From Candidatus Jordarchaeia archaeon (GTDB taxonomy: Archaea > Asgardarchaeota > Jordiarchaeia > Jordiarchaeales > Jordiarchaeaceae): DNA of 53,328 nucleotides. How positions within the stretch are numbered: position 1 is the stretch's first letter; each line of letters begins with the position of its first letter. The translations under genes were made by a program, and so were the position numbers. Where the stretch lies: NCBI GenBank assembly GCA_018383815.1, contig JAHAWU010000004.1, forward strand, positions 7,824 to 61,151. Direction: 5' to 3'. Shown here piece after piece: positions 8,689 to 17,455 of the stretch. The notes beneath the pieces are model-generated. The model was not told the origin of the DNA. It was given only the letters and a program-made list of their open reading frames with translations, and ran no database searches.

Positions 8689-10305
8689 ATGAACCTTAAA
8701 AATTCTGAGCAGGCAGATCTCTGTTTGGCAAATGGTAATTTTATAACTTTAGATCCGGATAAACCTAGGGCTGAGGCGGTTGCTATCCGCGATGGGAAAA
8801 TTATTGGCGTCGGCACTAATGAAGAGATGAAACCCCTTCTTGGTGACAAGGTTAAAATTGTTGATCTTAAGGGTAAGACGGTTCTTCCCGGATTTACGGA
8901 CTGCCACATACACATTTTGGGTTTCGGAGCTATGCTAAATATGTTAGATTTAAGGGGAGTGAAATCAATCGAAGAGATTAAGGAAAAGGTAAGAAAAGAA
9001 GCTCAAAGAAAATCTAGAGGAGCTTGGATAGTGGGGCATGGTTGGGATGACTCAATTCTTGCCGAGAAACGGCTCCCCACAAGATGGGATCTGGATCAAG
9101 CGGCTCCAGATAATCCGGTTACTCTTATGCGTGTTTGCGGCCATATTAGTTGTGTTAATAGTAAGGCCTTAGAGCTGGCAAAAATAACTGCGGAAACAGA
9201 ATCCCCTCCCGGAGGAAAAATCGATAAAGATCCGGAAACCAGTGAGCCCACCGGTATAATGCGTGAATCTGCAGGGTTTACGATACTCAACCTTGTATCC
9301 TTAGGAGACGAAGACTACACATCAGCTTTGAAACTCGCCTGCAAAGAGGCTGTAGCCAAAGGAATAACCTCAATACACTGTATGCCCCTACTGGATCAAG
9401 CCCAAGATTTTCAGGGAAGAGCTTTCCAAACATTGCTGATGCGGGACGAACTTCCACTAAGAGTGTATCTCCAAATTCCTGAAGCTTATATGTCTAGTAT
9501 AATGAACCTTGGCTTCTACACGGGATTCGGAAACCACCAATTAAAAATTGGAGCGATAAAGATTATTCTGGATGGTAGTCTTGGAGGACGCACCGCAGCA
9601 ATGCTTGAACCCTTCAGCGACGACCCGGAAAATCGAGGAATCCTGATTTACGATGAAGCCAAGCTCCGTGAAATAATTAAAAAGGCGCATCTAGCAGGTT
9701 TCCAGTTGGCAATACACTGCATAGGTGATAGAGCAGTTACGGTAGCTTTAGACGCTTTAGAGGAAGCCTTAAGGGATAAACCAAAAAAAGACCATCGCCA
9801 CCGCATCGAGCACGCATCAGTTTTAAATGAATATTTAATACAGCGAATGAAAAGATTAGGAGTGATAGCCTCTGTTCAGCCTCCATTTATTGTCTCAGAT
9901 GGACGATGGATGCTTGACCGCGTAGGAAAAGAGAGAGCCAAATACGTCTATCCATTCAAGAAGTTGCTGGAGGAGGGAATCATACTGGCTGCAGGGTCTG
10001 ATTGTCCAGTAGAGCTTATGGATCCATTGATGGGAATACAGGCTGCAGTTTTAAGACAGGTAACTCCTGATTACACTTTCATTCCTGAGCAGAGGGTATC
10101 AGTGGAGCAGGCGATTAGAATGTATACTTTAGATGCAGCCTACGCTTCATTTGAAGAAAAAATAAAGGGCTCAATTGAGACTGGTAAGCTCGCAGATCTA
10201 GTGGTACTCTCAGATGACCCCTTAAAGGTACCAGCCAACAAAATAAGTGAAATAGAGGTGGAAATGACTATAGTAGGTGGAGAGATTGTTTACTCCAAAA
10301 AGTAA
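8689..10305 (+). CDS. YtcJ-like metal-dependent amidohydrolase
   Basis: 538-aa TIM-barrel amidohydrolase. Metal ligands: HxH in FTDCHIHILGFG (about residue 73), His in the QLAIHCIGDRAV segment (about 345), HRIEHASVL, and Asp in GSDCPVE (about 442). The small beta-sandwich domain is split between the N-terminus (ADLCLANGNFITLD) and C-terminus (KLADLVVLSDDP), as usual in this family. A strong SD (AGGAGG) precedes the ATG. The closest known types act on N-substituted formamides or similar amides; the substrate here is unknown. Its pairing with the M20-fold protein suggests amide or peptide turnover (inference). Confidence 0.88.
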   Translation: MNLKNSEQADLCLANGNFITLDPDKPRAEAVAIRDGKIIGVGTNEEMKPLLGDKVKIVDLKGKTVLPGFTDCHIHILGFGAMLNMLDLRGVKSIEEIKEKVRKEAQRKSRGAWIVGHGWDDSILAEKRLPTRWDLDQAAPDNPVTLMRVCGHISCVNSKALELAKITAETESPPGGKIDKDPETSEPTGIMRESAGFTILNLVSLGDEDYTSALKLACKEAVAKGITSIHCMPLLDQAQDFQGRAFQTLLMRDELPLRVYLQIPEAYMSSIMNLGFYTGFGNHQLKIGAIKIILDGSLGGRTAAMLEPFSDDPENRGILIYDEAKLREIIKKAHLAGFQLAIHCIGDRAVTVALDALEEALRDKPKKDHRHRIEHASVLNEYLIQRMKRLGVIASVQPPFIVSDGRWMLDRVGKERAKYVYPFKKLLEEGIILAAGSDCPVELMDPLMGIQAAVLRQVTPDYTFIPEQRVSVEQAIRMYTLDAAYASFEEKIKGSIETGKLADLVVLSDDPLKVPANKISEIEVEMTIVGGEIVYSKK

Positions 10306-10337
10306 AAGCCCCTGCGAGGGGGTGGCGATTGCTTTTT

Positions 10338-11387
10338 TTAAAATCCATAATCCGTTACGATGTAGCCGCGTTCAGTTCCTATACTGAAAATGGTGAATTT
10401 CTTACCTCTAGGCGATTCCACGTCGAGTTTAAGCAGAGGATAAACGTATATGGGGTATTCTGGTTTTTCGCCGCCTTTCGCCGCCTTTTTCTCTAACTCT
10501 TTGAAGGTATCCTTGGCCTTCTTCATTTTATCATTGACCTCTTTGTTGAAGAATCCCAACTGTGGTGTGAGCTCCTTTTCCGTGAGATTTTCGTAGTCCC
10601 TTATGACTATCCCCTCAATGTTGGCAAATTCTTTGTCTATCACTTTTCCCAGGTACTTTTCAAATTCCGGTCTGAAGAATAGTTTAGGGATAACCGCGGG
10701 CTTGAATGGCACAGGACCAATAGTGTACTCGAATAGTGTTCCGGTAGCTTTGCACTTCTTGCAGGGGGTTTTGGTTCCTCCATGACACTTGTCGCAGTCG
10801 ATTTTCCCAGTGCCAGCGCAATTGTCGCAGTATATTGTTCCAACTCCCCCGCATAAATCGCAGTTATAAGGCATTTCTATATCTGTCTTCTTACCCTCTG
10901 CTGTTATAACTTTTAACTTTAGGTGAAGTTTCTTTTCTCCTTTACAAGCGTCGCAGGTGAGGCTTCCCGTTCCTTTACATTTCTTGCATTCCAATGTCCC
11001 TGAACCTTTACATTTGTCACAGGCGATAAATCCCTTACCATTACACTCACTGCAACTAACCTCCCTGATGGAAGAGTATAGGGGAACGAGATTCTTGTCC
11101 TTCCACTCCGTTAAGTCTACTTGTTTGTTTCCAAAGTCATAAAAGGTCACTTTTCTCAGCTCATCGATGTCCACTAACTTTTTTTCAGCTTCCTTACTAA
11201 TGGAGGGTTCTATTTTAGAGTGAAAGAAAAACACCGCATGTTTCTCCACGTTTTTAACAGACTCCGAGGCAGAAACATTTGATCTTTCAAACTTGACGTG
11301 CTTGACTGAAAACGCCTTCTCAAGTTTACCCAAGTCCGTGCGTTCCAGCCACTTTTTGAAAACATCATCTGCAGTAGGGCTTTTCAT
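10338..11387 (-). CDS. DnaJ-type CxxCxGxG zinc protein without a J domain
   Basis: About 349 aa. The central part (about residues 105-220) holds eight CxxCxG-like repeats: CSECNGKG, CDKCKGSG, CKKCKGTG, CDACKGEK, CDLCGGVG, CDNCAGTG, CDKCHGGT, CKKCKATG. They form two zinc-binding clusters separated by a short beta insertion. There is no HPD J-domain motif. The flanks are charged, with a coiled segment around 280-310. The start is uncertain: ATG 11387 or TTG 11393 lie 8-14 nt after GAGGTG, and the frame continues to TTG 11411. A role in protein folding, or as a zinc scaffold, is inference. It converges with the amidohydrolase. Confidence 0.75.
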   Translation of the reverse strand: MKSPTADDVFKKWLERTDLGKLEKAFSVKHVKFERSNVSASESVKNVEKHAVFFFHSKIEPSISKEAEKKLVDIDELRKVTFYDFGNKQVDLTEWKDKNLVPLYSSIREVSCSECNGKGFIACDKCKGSGTLECKKCKGTGSLTCDACKGEKKLHLKLKVITAEGKKTDIEMPYNCDLCGGVGTIYCDNCAGTGKIDCDKCHGGTKTPCKKCKATGTLFEYTIGPVPFKPAVIPKLFFRPEFEKYLGKVIDKEFANIEGIVIRDYENLTEKELTPQLGFFNKEVNDKMKKAKDTFKELEKKAAKGGEKPEYPIYVYPLLKLDVESPRGKKFTIFSIGTERGYIVTDYGF

Positions 11388-11503
11388 CGACAAAAAAGGT
11401 ACACCTCTCAAATATTATGTGTAGTTACCTATTAGCCATCCCTAGCTTTAAACCTTTTTTAAAAACATTACAAAAGGAAAAGGACAATACCAATATGTAT
11501 TAT

Positions 11504-11619
11504 AAAAACCTACATAAGCTGCGCTTTTTAGACAAACCAACATACGCTGGAAGCGTTTCAGATAAAGCATGAAAAAGTTTTTCATGGCAAAGAATGAAAA
11601 CATGTTTTCATAACAAATA
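11504..11619. repeat. Hairpin-rich repeat element, copy A
   Basis: Intergenic element of about 116 nt, nearly identical to 20233-20404. It contains a series of small hairpins: AAGC/GCTT (11516-11526), ACGCT/AGCGT with 3-nt loop, CATGAAAAA/TTTTTCATG, and ATGAAAAC/GTTTTCAT. Between the copies the stems are kept while loop bases differ. It lies between the starts and ends of two minus-strand genes and has no open frame of its own. Confidence 0.75.
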
Positions 11620-11666
11620 ACTCGAAGTAATTCGGGAAAAAGGAGCTCTTTACAATATTTATCTTA

Positions 11667-12521
11667 TTAATACAATGCGAGATCTAGAACTCTGCTACAT
11701 TTACACTTTCGTTCCTTTGGCACTCGCTCTATAGCCGTATATAATAGTTTTCTTACATTAGCTATGTTCTCTCTCATACTCTTCGCTACCGCTGCTGCGT
11801 TAACAGGCACTATGCCATAGACGTCTACATCGGTGGGCATCGAAATGTTAACCATACAAATTTCCGCCTCTTTTGCCAGAGCACATTCTGGGTAACAGGT
11901 CATCCCCACCACTGAGAATCCCTGGCTCTTGTAGAAGAGACTTTCCGCTCTGGTGCTGAACCTTGGACCATTTATGCAAACATAGGTACCCTCCTCATGT
12001 ATTTTAAGACCTAACTCGTGAGCAGTGTCAATGACTATTTTCCTTAGCTCAGGGCAGAAGGGGTCTGCGAACTCCACATGGCCCACAACTCCCCCCTCAA
12101 AGAAGGTGTCCTTCCTCTGTCCAAAGGTTCTATCAAAAATCTGCGTAGCAATCACGAACTCTCCCGGCTTGATTGTTTCTGGTTGCAAGCTTCCGCAAGC
12201 TGCGGGGGAAAAGATTCTTGTGACTCCGAGGCTTTTGAATGCCCAGATATTGGCCCTATAGTTAATCTGGTGGGGAGGTATTGAGTGGTGCCTCCCATGT
12301 CTTGCTAGGAAAGCCACTTTACGTCCCTTCACTAATCCAATTATGACGTTATCTGATGGCGCTCCATAGGGCGTGTACACCTTAATTTCTTTGGGTTTCT
12401 CAAATATTGCGGGGTCATAGTTTCCTGTTCCCCCGAGGATGCCTATTTCTACCGGTAAGAACTCCTCAACTTCTTCTTTAGAAACGCCTATTGGTACAAA
12501 CACGGCTTCTTTCCTTGTCAT
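11667..12521 (-). CDS. mtnP: S-methyl-5'-thioadenosine phosphorylase
   Basis: 284-aa nucleoside phosphorylase of the PNP/MTAP family, splitting methylthioadenosine (or a related purine nucleoside) with phosphate into base and sugar 1-phosphate. Family features: EIGILGGTGNYDP at the N-terminus, phosphate-binding RHGRHHSIPPHQINYRANI, TYVCINGPRFSTRAES, and the base/ribose site GMTCYPECALAKEAEI. A Cys pair (CKC) near the C-terminus is typical of thermostable archaeal MTAP II. An excellent SD (AGGAGG) precedes the ATG. Canonical MtnA, which uses its product, is encoded upstream in the same direction at 13070-14149. Guanosine/adenosine phosphorylase activity is also possible. Confidence 0.9.
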   Translation of the reverse strand: MTRKEAVFVPIGVSKEEVEEFLPVEIGILGGTGNYDPAIFEKPKEIKVYTPYGAPSDNVIIGLVKGRKVAFLARHGRHHSIPPHQINYRANIWAFKSLGVTRIFSPAACGSLQPETIKPGEFVIATQIFDRTFGQRKDTFFEGGVVGHVEFADPFCPELRKIVIDTAHELGLKIHEEGTYVCINGPRFSTRAESLFYKSQGFSVVGMTCYPECALAKEAEICMVNISMPTDVDVYGIVPVNAAAVAKSMRENIANVRKLLYTAIERVPKERKCKCSRVLDLALY

Positions 12522-13069
12522 CTGGATATCCTCCTACTATTATTGCTTGTTTTTAGGCAACTTTTTTGTTTTAATTCTTTGCGGTTTACATATTTATAAT
12601 ATTAATTATTTTAACACTCAAGCAAGACTTCTCCGAATTGGAAGATTAGTTTTACAATTCTTTTTCTATCAAAACTGGTTTACTTGACTATGAAAATTTG
12701 GCTGTGACTTAATTACTCTGTCTCCCTTTGGTTTTATTTTTTTCTGGCGAATTCTAGCTTCTTTCAATTTCCTTTGTTTCAAAAGTTTTATCTCAACCTT
12801 CATATTCTCAAAATAATTGCCACATTTCCATTATGGAAAAAGGCTATCTTTTGCTTGCCTTTATTAACTCACTATTCCTTTTCCTTCACAGAGATACCAC
12901 CTACAATTTCCATTTTCCAGCTCCTGCCTTAGAAAGTATATGTATTTGGCAAGTTTCAACTTGCCATATTTTCTAAAATAGCAGAAAAAAAATAATCAGG
13001 AGGTACCTTCCAAGTACTTTCGCTTCTTTTATCATACTAATTTTAATTTAAACTAATTCTGGTTGGTGA
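12522..13069. other. AT-rich spacer between mtnP and mtnA
   Basis: About 550 bp with no convincing gene on either strand. It holds one clear palindrome (12947-12966, listed separately). A minus-strand TATA-like sequence near 12593-12603 (TATTATAAATATG on the minus strand) would serve mtnP. Nothing else structured was recognised. Confidence 0.6.
12947..12966 (-). terminator. Perfect hairpin downstream of mtnA
   Basis: TGGCAAGTT/AACTTGCCA form a 9-bp stem with a 2-nt loop, about 105 nt past the mtnA stop codon on the minus strand. It could be a terminator, an mRNA end stabiliser or a protein-binding palindrome. Archaeal termination does not need hairpins, so the function is open. Confidence 0.35.
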
Positions 13070-14149
13070 TTATTCATTTTGGAGCTGCTTTTTAAGATTG
13101 TAGGGTGGCTCAATAATCTTTTTTTCGGTGACTATTTTGGAAATGTATTTTGCGGGTGTTATGTCGAATACGGGGTTTTTTACCCAGTCTGTTAAGTAGA
13201 GTCTTAATGTCTGTAATTCCTTTGTTTCCTCATTATATCCTTTTATGTGGGTTATTTCCTTGGTGTCTCTCTCTTCTATTTTAATGTTTTCAGCCTTTGG
13301 AAAAAGATCTATTGAGGTTGTTGGTGCCGCCACTACGAAGGGAATATTGTTTTCATGTGCTAGTACTGCCAGTGTGCGTGTGCCAATTTTGTTTATAACG
13401 TCGCCGTTTGGCAGTATTCTGTCAGCGCCAACCAACACAATTTGTACATCCCCTCTATCCATGTAGTACCCCGCAGCGGCATCCGCTATAATGTAGTGTT
13501 CAATGTCCTCCTGTGTTAGCTCCCAATCGGTTAGTCGTCCCTGCAGCCAGGGCCTGGTCTCAGTTGCCAGTACAATGAATTTCTTATTCTGGTAGTGAGC
13601 GAACTTTATTATGCTTATGGCTGTGCCATAATCAACTGTGCCCAGGGCTCCAGTATTACAGTGTGTTAAAACTCCATCTCCATCCTTGATTAAGTCTCTG
13701 CCCAAGAGCCCAATTTTCTTACATGCTTCAGCGTTTTCCTCCGCTATTAACTGGGATTCACCAAGTGCAATCTGCAAACATTGTTGGGGGCTCTCTGCCT
13801 TTTTCATTTTCGCCATCATTCTTTTCACCATATTATGTAGATCTACAGCTGTGGGGCGGGTGTTGAGAAACTCTTGGGCAACCTCTTCCATTTTTCTCCA
13901 GAACTCTTCCGGCTTTAAACTTTTGAATTCTAGGGCCGCTTGTACTAATCCGTATGAAGCCGCTATACCGATCGCCGGGGCCCCCCTAATTTGCATTTTT
14001 CTTATTGCTTCGGCAGTTTCCCTGTAACTTTTTGTTTTTTGTATTCTAAACTCGAAAGGTAATCTTGTTTGGTCAATCATATTAACAATGCCATTTTCCA
14101 TCCAGACATTGCGGTACTCCATAACTTTTCCATTTATCTTAACCTTCAT
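13070..14149 (-). CDS. mtnA: Methylthioribose-1-phosphate isomerase
   Basis: 359 aa, the usual MtnA length. It converts 5-methylthioribose 1-phosphate to methylthioribulose 1-phosphate in methionine salvage. Diagnostic motifs: KMQIRGAPAIGIAASYG, catalytic Cys in LTHCNTGALGTVDYG, ATETRPWLQGRLT, catalytic Asp in VLVGADRILPNG, and NKIGTRTLAVLA. It lies upstream of mtnP with a 548-bp gap, so they may be separate transcripts serving one pathway. It contrasts with the divergent paralog at 3586-4872. In archaea lacking the full salvage route the same enzyme can handle 5-deoxyribose 1-phosphate. Confidence 0.92.
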   Translation of the reverse strand: MKVKINGKVMEYRNVWMENGIVNMIDQTRLPFEFRIQKTKSYRETAEAIRKMQIRGAPAIGIAASYGLVQAALEFKSLKPEEFWRKMEEVAQEFLNTRPTAVDLHNMVKRMMAKMKKAESPQQCLQIALGESQLIAEENAEACKKIGLLGRDLIKDGDGVLTHCNTGALGTVDYGTAISIIKFAHYQNKKFIVLATETRPWLQGRLTDWELTQEDIEHYIIADAAAGYYMDRGDVQIVLVGADRILPNGDVINKIGTRTLAVLAHENNIPFVVAAPTTSIDLFPKAENIKIEERDTKEITHIKGYNEETKELQTLRLYLTDWVKNPVFDITPAKYISKIVTEKKIIEPPYNLKKQLQNE

Positions 14150-14208
14150 GCTAACACCCTCAAAAATAAACGCTGCCTCTACACTATTTGTCCTTTAAAA
14201 ATTCTCCT

Positions 14209-15789
14209 CTAACTTTTTCTCAGGATCTTGCCGGGATATTTCCCCACAAATTTTCTATGTTCAAATACCACAGTTCCATTAACTATAACATATTCTATTC
14301 CCTCAGACAACCTGTTAGGCGCCTCTATAGTGGCACAGTCTCTCACTCTTTGTGGATCAAAGATAACGCAATCTGCGTAGTTTCCTTCCCTCAAGATACC
14401 TCTATCTTTTAGTCCGAATTTCTGAGCTGGTAACGATGTCATCTTTCGTACGGCTTCCTCGAGACCCATAAGCTTTTTCTCCCGAACATTGTATCCTAAA
14501 ACTCTTGTGAAAGTGCCATAGTATCGGGGATGAATCATCTCTTTTGGTGAGGTAACAACAGCCCCATCGGAGCCCACCATAGTTAGAGGGTGCTTTGCTA
14601 TTATATTGACATCCTCCTCACTCATCCAGAGTAGAAGAATTCCCAGTGATAAGCCCTCTGACTGCACCAGTTCACAAACAGTATCAATTACATCCCTCCG
14701 CTGTTCTTCCGCAATTTCCAGTATCGATTTACCTTTATACCTGGGTTTACTGGGGTTAGATAGAACAACGGTGCGCCAATCCTCCACCTCAGAGATTCCC
14801 ACAACATCACCAGCGAGCCTAAAATACTCTCTCAGCTGTTCACGAATAGTTGAATTCTTCAATTTTTCAGGTATAGCTTCCAAACCCTCTCTGAAAATCC
14901 AAGTTGGAAGAAGGGAATGCAAAAATGTCAAAGCGAAGGTGTAAGGATAAAAATCCGCAGTCACATCGACACCTTCACTGCGGGCGTCCTCAATAAGCCT
15001 TAATCTTTCTTGAGCCTTCCCCCAGTTTCTTTTCCCTTCCGCTTTAAAGTGAGAAATCTCTAAGGGCACTTGCGCTTTTCTTGCTATTTCTATGGCTTCC
15101 TTTATGGCCTGCATACCTGTATCCCCCTCCCCTCTTATGTGAATAGCAAATATTCCTTCATACTTGGAAACTACCTTACAGAGCTCTATTAACTCCTCGG
15201 TTTTGGTGAAAATTCCGGGTACATAGATTAAACCTGCTGATAGGCCGAATGCTCCCTCCCTCATACTGTGTTCAGTTAATCTCCTCATTTCCCCAAGCTC
15301 CTCTTCCGATGGATCTCTCTCCTCTATACCCATCACAGCAATTCGAATGGTGTTGTGTCCTACAAGTGGAACAACGTTAATGGCCGAACCCACAAATGTC
15401 AAAAAGTCAAGATATCCCCCAAAACTGGTCCACATCTCCGTAGGATCCCCTCTGAAGTCTGGAGCCACTAATGTAAGCAGGTCTTTTACAGTTCTCTTAT
15501 TCAAGGGGGCTGCAGATAAGCCACAGTTTCCGATAACACTTGTGGTCACTCCCTGACTAATATAATTCAGTGCACTCCTCTCCATCAACAAAGTCGCATC
15601 CGAGTGCGTGTGCACATCAATAAAGCCGGGAGCTACAATGAGACCCTTAGCATCGATGACTCTCTCCCCCCTGGTAGATATACTTCTATCCATCTCCGCT
15701 ATTTTTTCTCCTGTAATGCCAAGCTCTCCTTTAAACCAAGGATTTCCAGTTCCATCAATGATTCTCGCATTCTCGACAACAATATCCAA
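14209..15789 (-). CDS. N-acyl-D-amino-acid deacylase (D-aminoacylase) family
   Basis: 526-aa amidohydrolase. HxH is in PGFIDVHTHSDATLL (about residue 60), the characteristic Cys in VIGNCGLSAAP, further ligands are HIRGEGD and LEISHFKAEG, and the catalytic Asp is in MVGSDGAVVTSP. The C-terminal beta-sandwich strand (NYADCVIFDPQRV) completes the fold. Translation appears to start at TTG 15789 behind GAGAGG. It is predicted to remove acyl groups from D-amino acids or act on related amides. It is transcribed with mtnA (59 bp gap), but no functional link is evident. Confidence 0.88.
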   Translation of the reverse strand: MDIVVENARIIDGTGNPWFKGELGITGEKIAEMDRSISTRGERVIDAKGLIVAPGFIDVHTHSDATLLMERSALNYISQGVTTSVIGNCGLSAAPLNKRTVKDLLTLVAPDFRGDPTEMWTSFGGYLDFLTFVGSAINVVPLVGHNTIRIAVMGIEERDPSEEELGEMRRLTEHSMREGAFGLSAGLIYVPGIFTKTEELIELCKVVSKYEGIFAIHIRGEGDTGMQAIKEAIEIARKAQVPLEISHFKAEGKRNWGKAQERLRLIEDARSEGVDVTADFYPYTFALTFLHSLLPTWIFREGLEAIPEKLKNSTIREQLREYFRLAGDVVGISEVEDWRTVVLSNPSKPRYKGKSILEIAEEQRRDVIDTVCELVQSEGLSLGILLLWMSEEDVNIIAKHPLTMVGSDGAVVTSPKEMIHPRYYGTFTRVLGYNVREKKLMGLEEAVRKMTSLPAQKFGLKDRGILREGNYADCVIFDPQRVRDCATIEAPNRLSEGIEYVIVNGTVVFEHRKFVGKYPGKILRKS

Positions 15790-15998
15790 CTTACAACCTC
15801 TCCAACAACAATAACTGCTTCAGCAATTAAAATATGCGATGTGTTTCTAGGAAATTTGTGCTTGAACATACAGAGTGTTTCCTTATTTTTGAAAGAAACC
15901 TTTTTACGAAGACAATTAAAGTAGTAAGTTTTTTTAACTATAAATTTTGTCAATTTAATTGAAAAGCTTCATAATATTCTAAGAGGGGTTAAAATTCA

Positions 15999-17084
15999 AT
16001 GAGTTATTATAGAGAAGACGAACTCCAGAGGTATTACAGCCAAATACTTGGTACTGAAGTAAGGATTGTGAGTGTTAGTGGTTTAGGCGGCGAAGAAAAG
16101 GCGAAGTTGAAAAAGGCAGGATACGGCATACACCGCGTAATAGAAGTGGAGTTTAATGGCACAAGAAAAAAGTACTTGATTGAAACCGTGGCGCCTTCAC
16201 AGTTCGGACATGAATATATGCCCGACAGGGCTCACGTGGTTCTCACAGCGCACACCACCTATAATCGCTTACCTCTCCATGTCCGCTCCCTTGACTGTGG
16301 AGCTTTCATGAGTGATGGACGCATTGTTTCGGTTGGCGACGCTGAAGAGTTTTTCATGAATGTGGAGTTCGTTGAGGGAACCCTTTACAAGGTTGATTTA
16401 GAAAAAATTTCTGAAAGAGGCAGCTTAACAAACCTGGATGAGAAACGCGCAGAAAAGTTATCCGACTATCTGGTGGACATTCATTCTGTAAAAAGAAATG
16501 AGCCTCACCTATATGTTAAAAGGATTAGAGAATTGGTAGGTCACGGTGAATGCATTTTCGGGTTAACAGACTCTTATCCCCCTGATTTTGAGCTTGTCCA
16601 CCAGGTGAAGCTTAGCGACATAGAGAAGAAATGCATAGATTGGCGGTGGAAGCTTAAGAATTACACTCACAGGTTATGCCAGGAGCACGGTGATTATCAC
16701 CCTTGGAACATCTTTTTCAGGGAAGGAACAGATTTAACAGTATTTGACAGAAGCCGAGGAGAATGGGGAGAAGCAGCAGACGATGTCACCGCTCTAACCA
16801 TAAACTACATTTTCTTCAGCCTACTAAAATACGGAAAACTTGAAGGACCATTCGAAAAACTCTACCATCTATTCTTTAATAACTACTTGGAAAAAACAGA
16901 AGACGAAGAAATTCTCAAAGTACTCCAACCCTTTTACGCCTGGAGATGTCTCGTAATAGCAAATCCCATCTGGTATCCCACCTTAAGCAAAGACACACGC
17001 CTCAAACTATTCAACTTCATATATAACGTTTTAGACACCGAAATATTTGATCCCAAGGAAGTAAACTCATACCTTAAGGCCTAA
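15999..17084 (+). CDS. Aminoglycoside phosphotransferase (APH)-like kinase
   Basis: 361-aa protein of the protein-kinase-like APH fold. The catalytic loop is CQEHGDYHPWNIFF (about residue 228) and the metal-binding Asp is in LTVFDRSRGEWGEAADD (about 248), matching HGDxHxxN and D of the family. The N-lobe is divergent and its ATP-binding Lys is not obvious (KKYLIETVAP is a candidate). The substrate is unknown; such kinases act on sugars, choline, homoserine or antibiotics. The 3' part of the gene is A/C-rich compared with its 5' part. GAGGGG lies about 9 nt before the ATG. Confidence 0.75.
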   Translation: MSYYREDELQRYYSQILGTEVRIVSVSGLGGEEKAKLKKAGYGIHRVIEVEFNGTRKKYLIETVAPSQFGHEYMPDRAHVVLTAHTTYNRLPLHVRSLDCGAFMSDGRIVSVGDAEEFFMNVEFVEGTLYKVDLEKISERGSLTNLDEKRAEKLSDYLVDIHSVKRNEPHLYVKRIRELVGHGECIFGLTDSYPPDFELVHQVKLSDIEKKCIDWRWKLKNYTHRLCQEHGDYHPWNIFFREGTDLTVFDRSRGEWGEAADDVTALTINYIFFSLLKYGKLEGPFEKLYHLFFNNYLEKTEDEEILKVLQPFYAWRCLVIANPIWYPTLSKDTRLKLFNFIYNVLDTEIFDPKEVNSYLKA

Positions 17085-17455
17085 ATCTCACTACATACAC
17101 CCCCTGATTCATTTTTCTATTTAAGTCAGAGAACTCTCTAATTTTGGAATAACTTTTGGGATTCCCGGAAACCATGAAAAAGAAAGAAATATGCTCTAAT
17201 TATTGACGTTCTCCACAAAGGGGGGTGTTTCTCTCCAACTGTTTTGTAACAGCAAAACGTAAAAAATATTCCTAAGAGATAGCGAAAGGTAAACTGAATT
17301 ATTATGTCCCAATTTTGTCAGCATTGCCTCGTGCAATTAAAATTTTTTGAAGGAGTTTACTCCCTTTTTTTCAAAAATATGTGAAAATATTTTTATTCTT
17401 AATGTCATAACATTTAATTATTTAATTTGTTTAATGAATTAATTGTTTTCAAGGA
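17085..17455. other. Spacer with inverted repeat upstream of the second PfkB kinase
   Basis: 370 bp without a gene. It contains an imperfect palindrome at about 17344-17377 (TTTTTGAAGGAGT / ACTCC...TTCAAAAA) with a run of T, and a smaller hairpin GTTTTG/CAAAAC at 17241-17258. Either could be a terminator for the APH-like gene or an operator. The last 80 bp before the PfkB start are very AT-rich and may hold its promoter. Confidence 0.45.
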
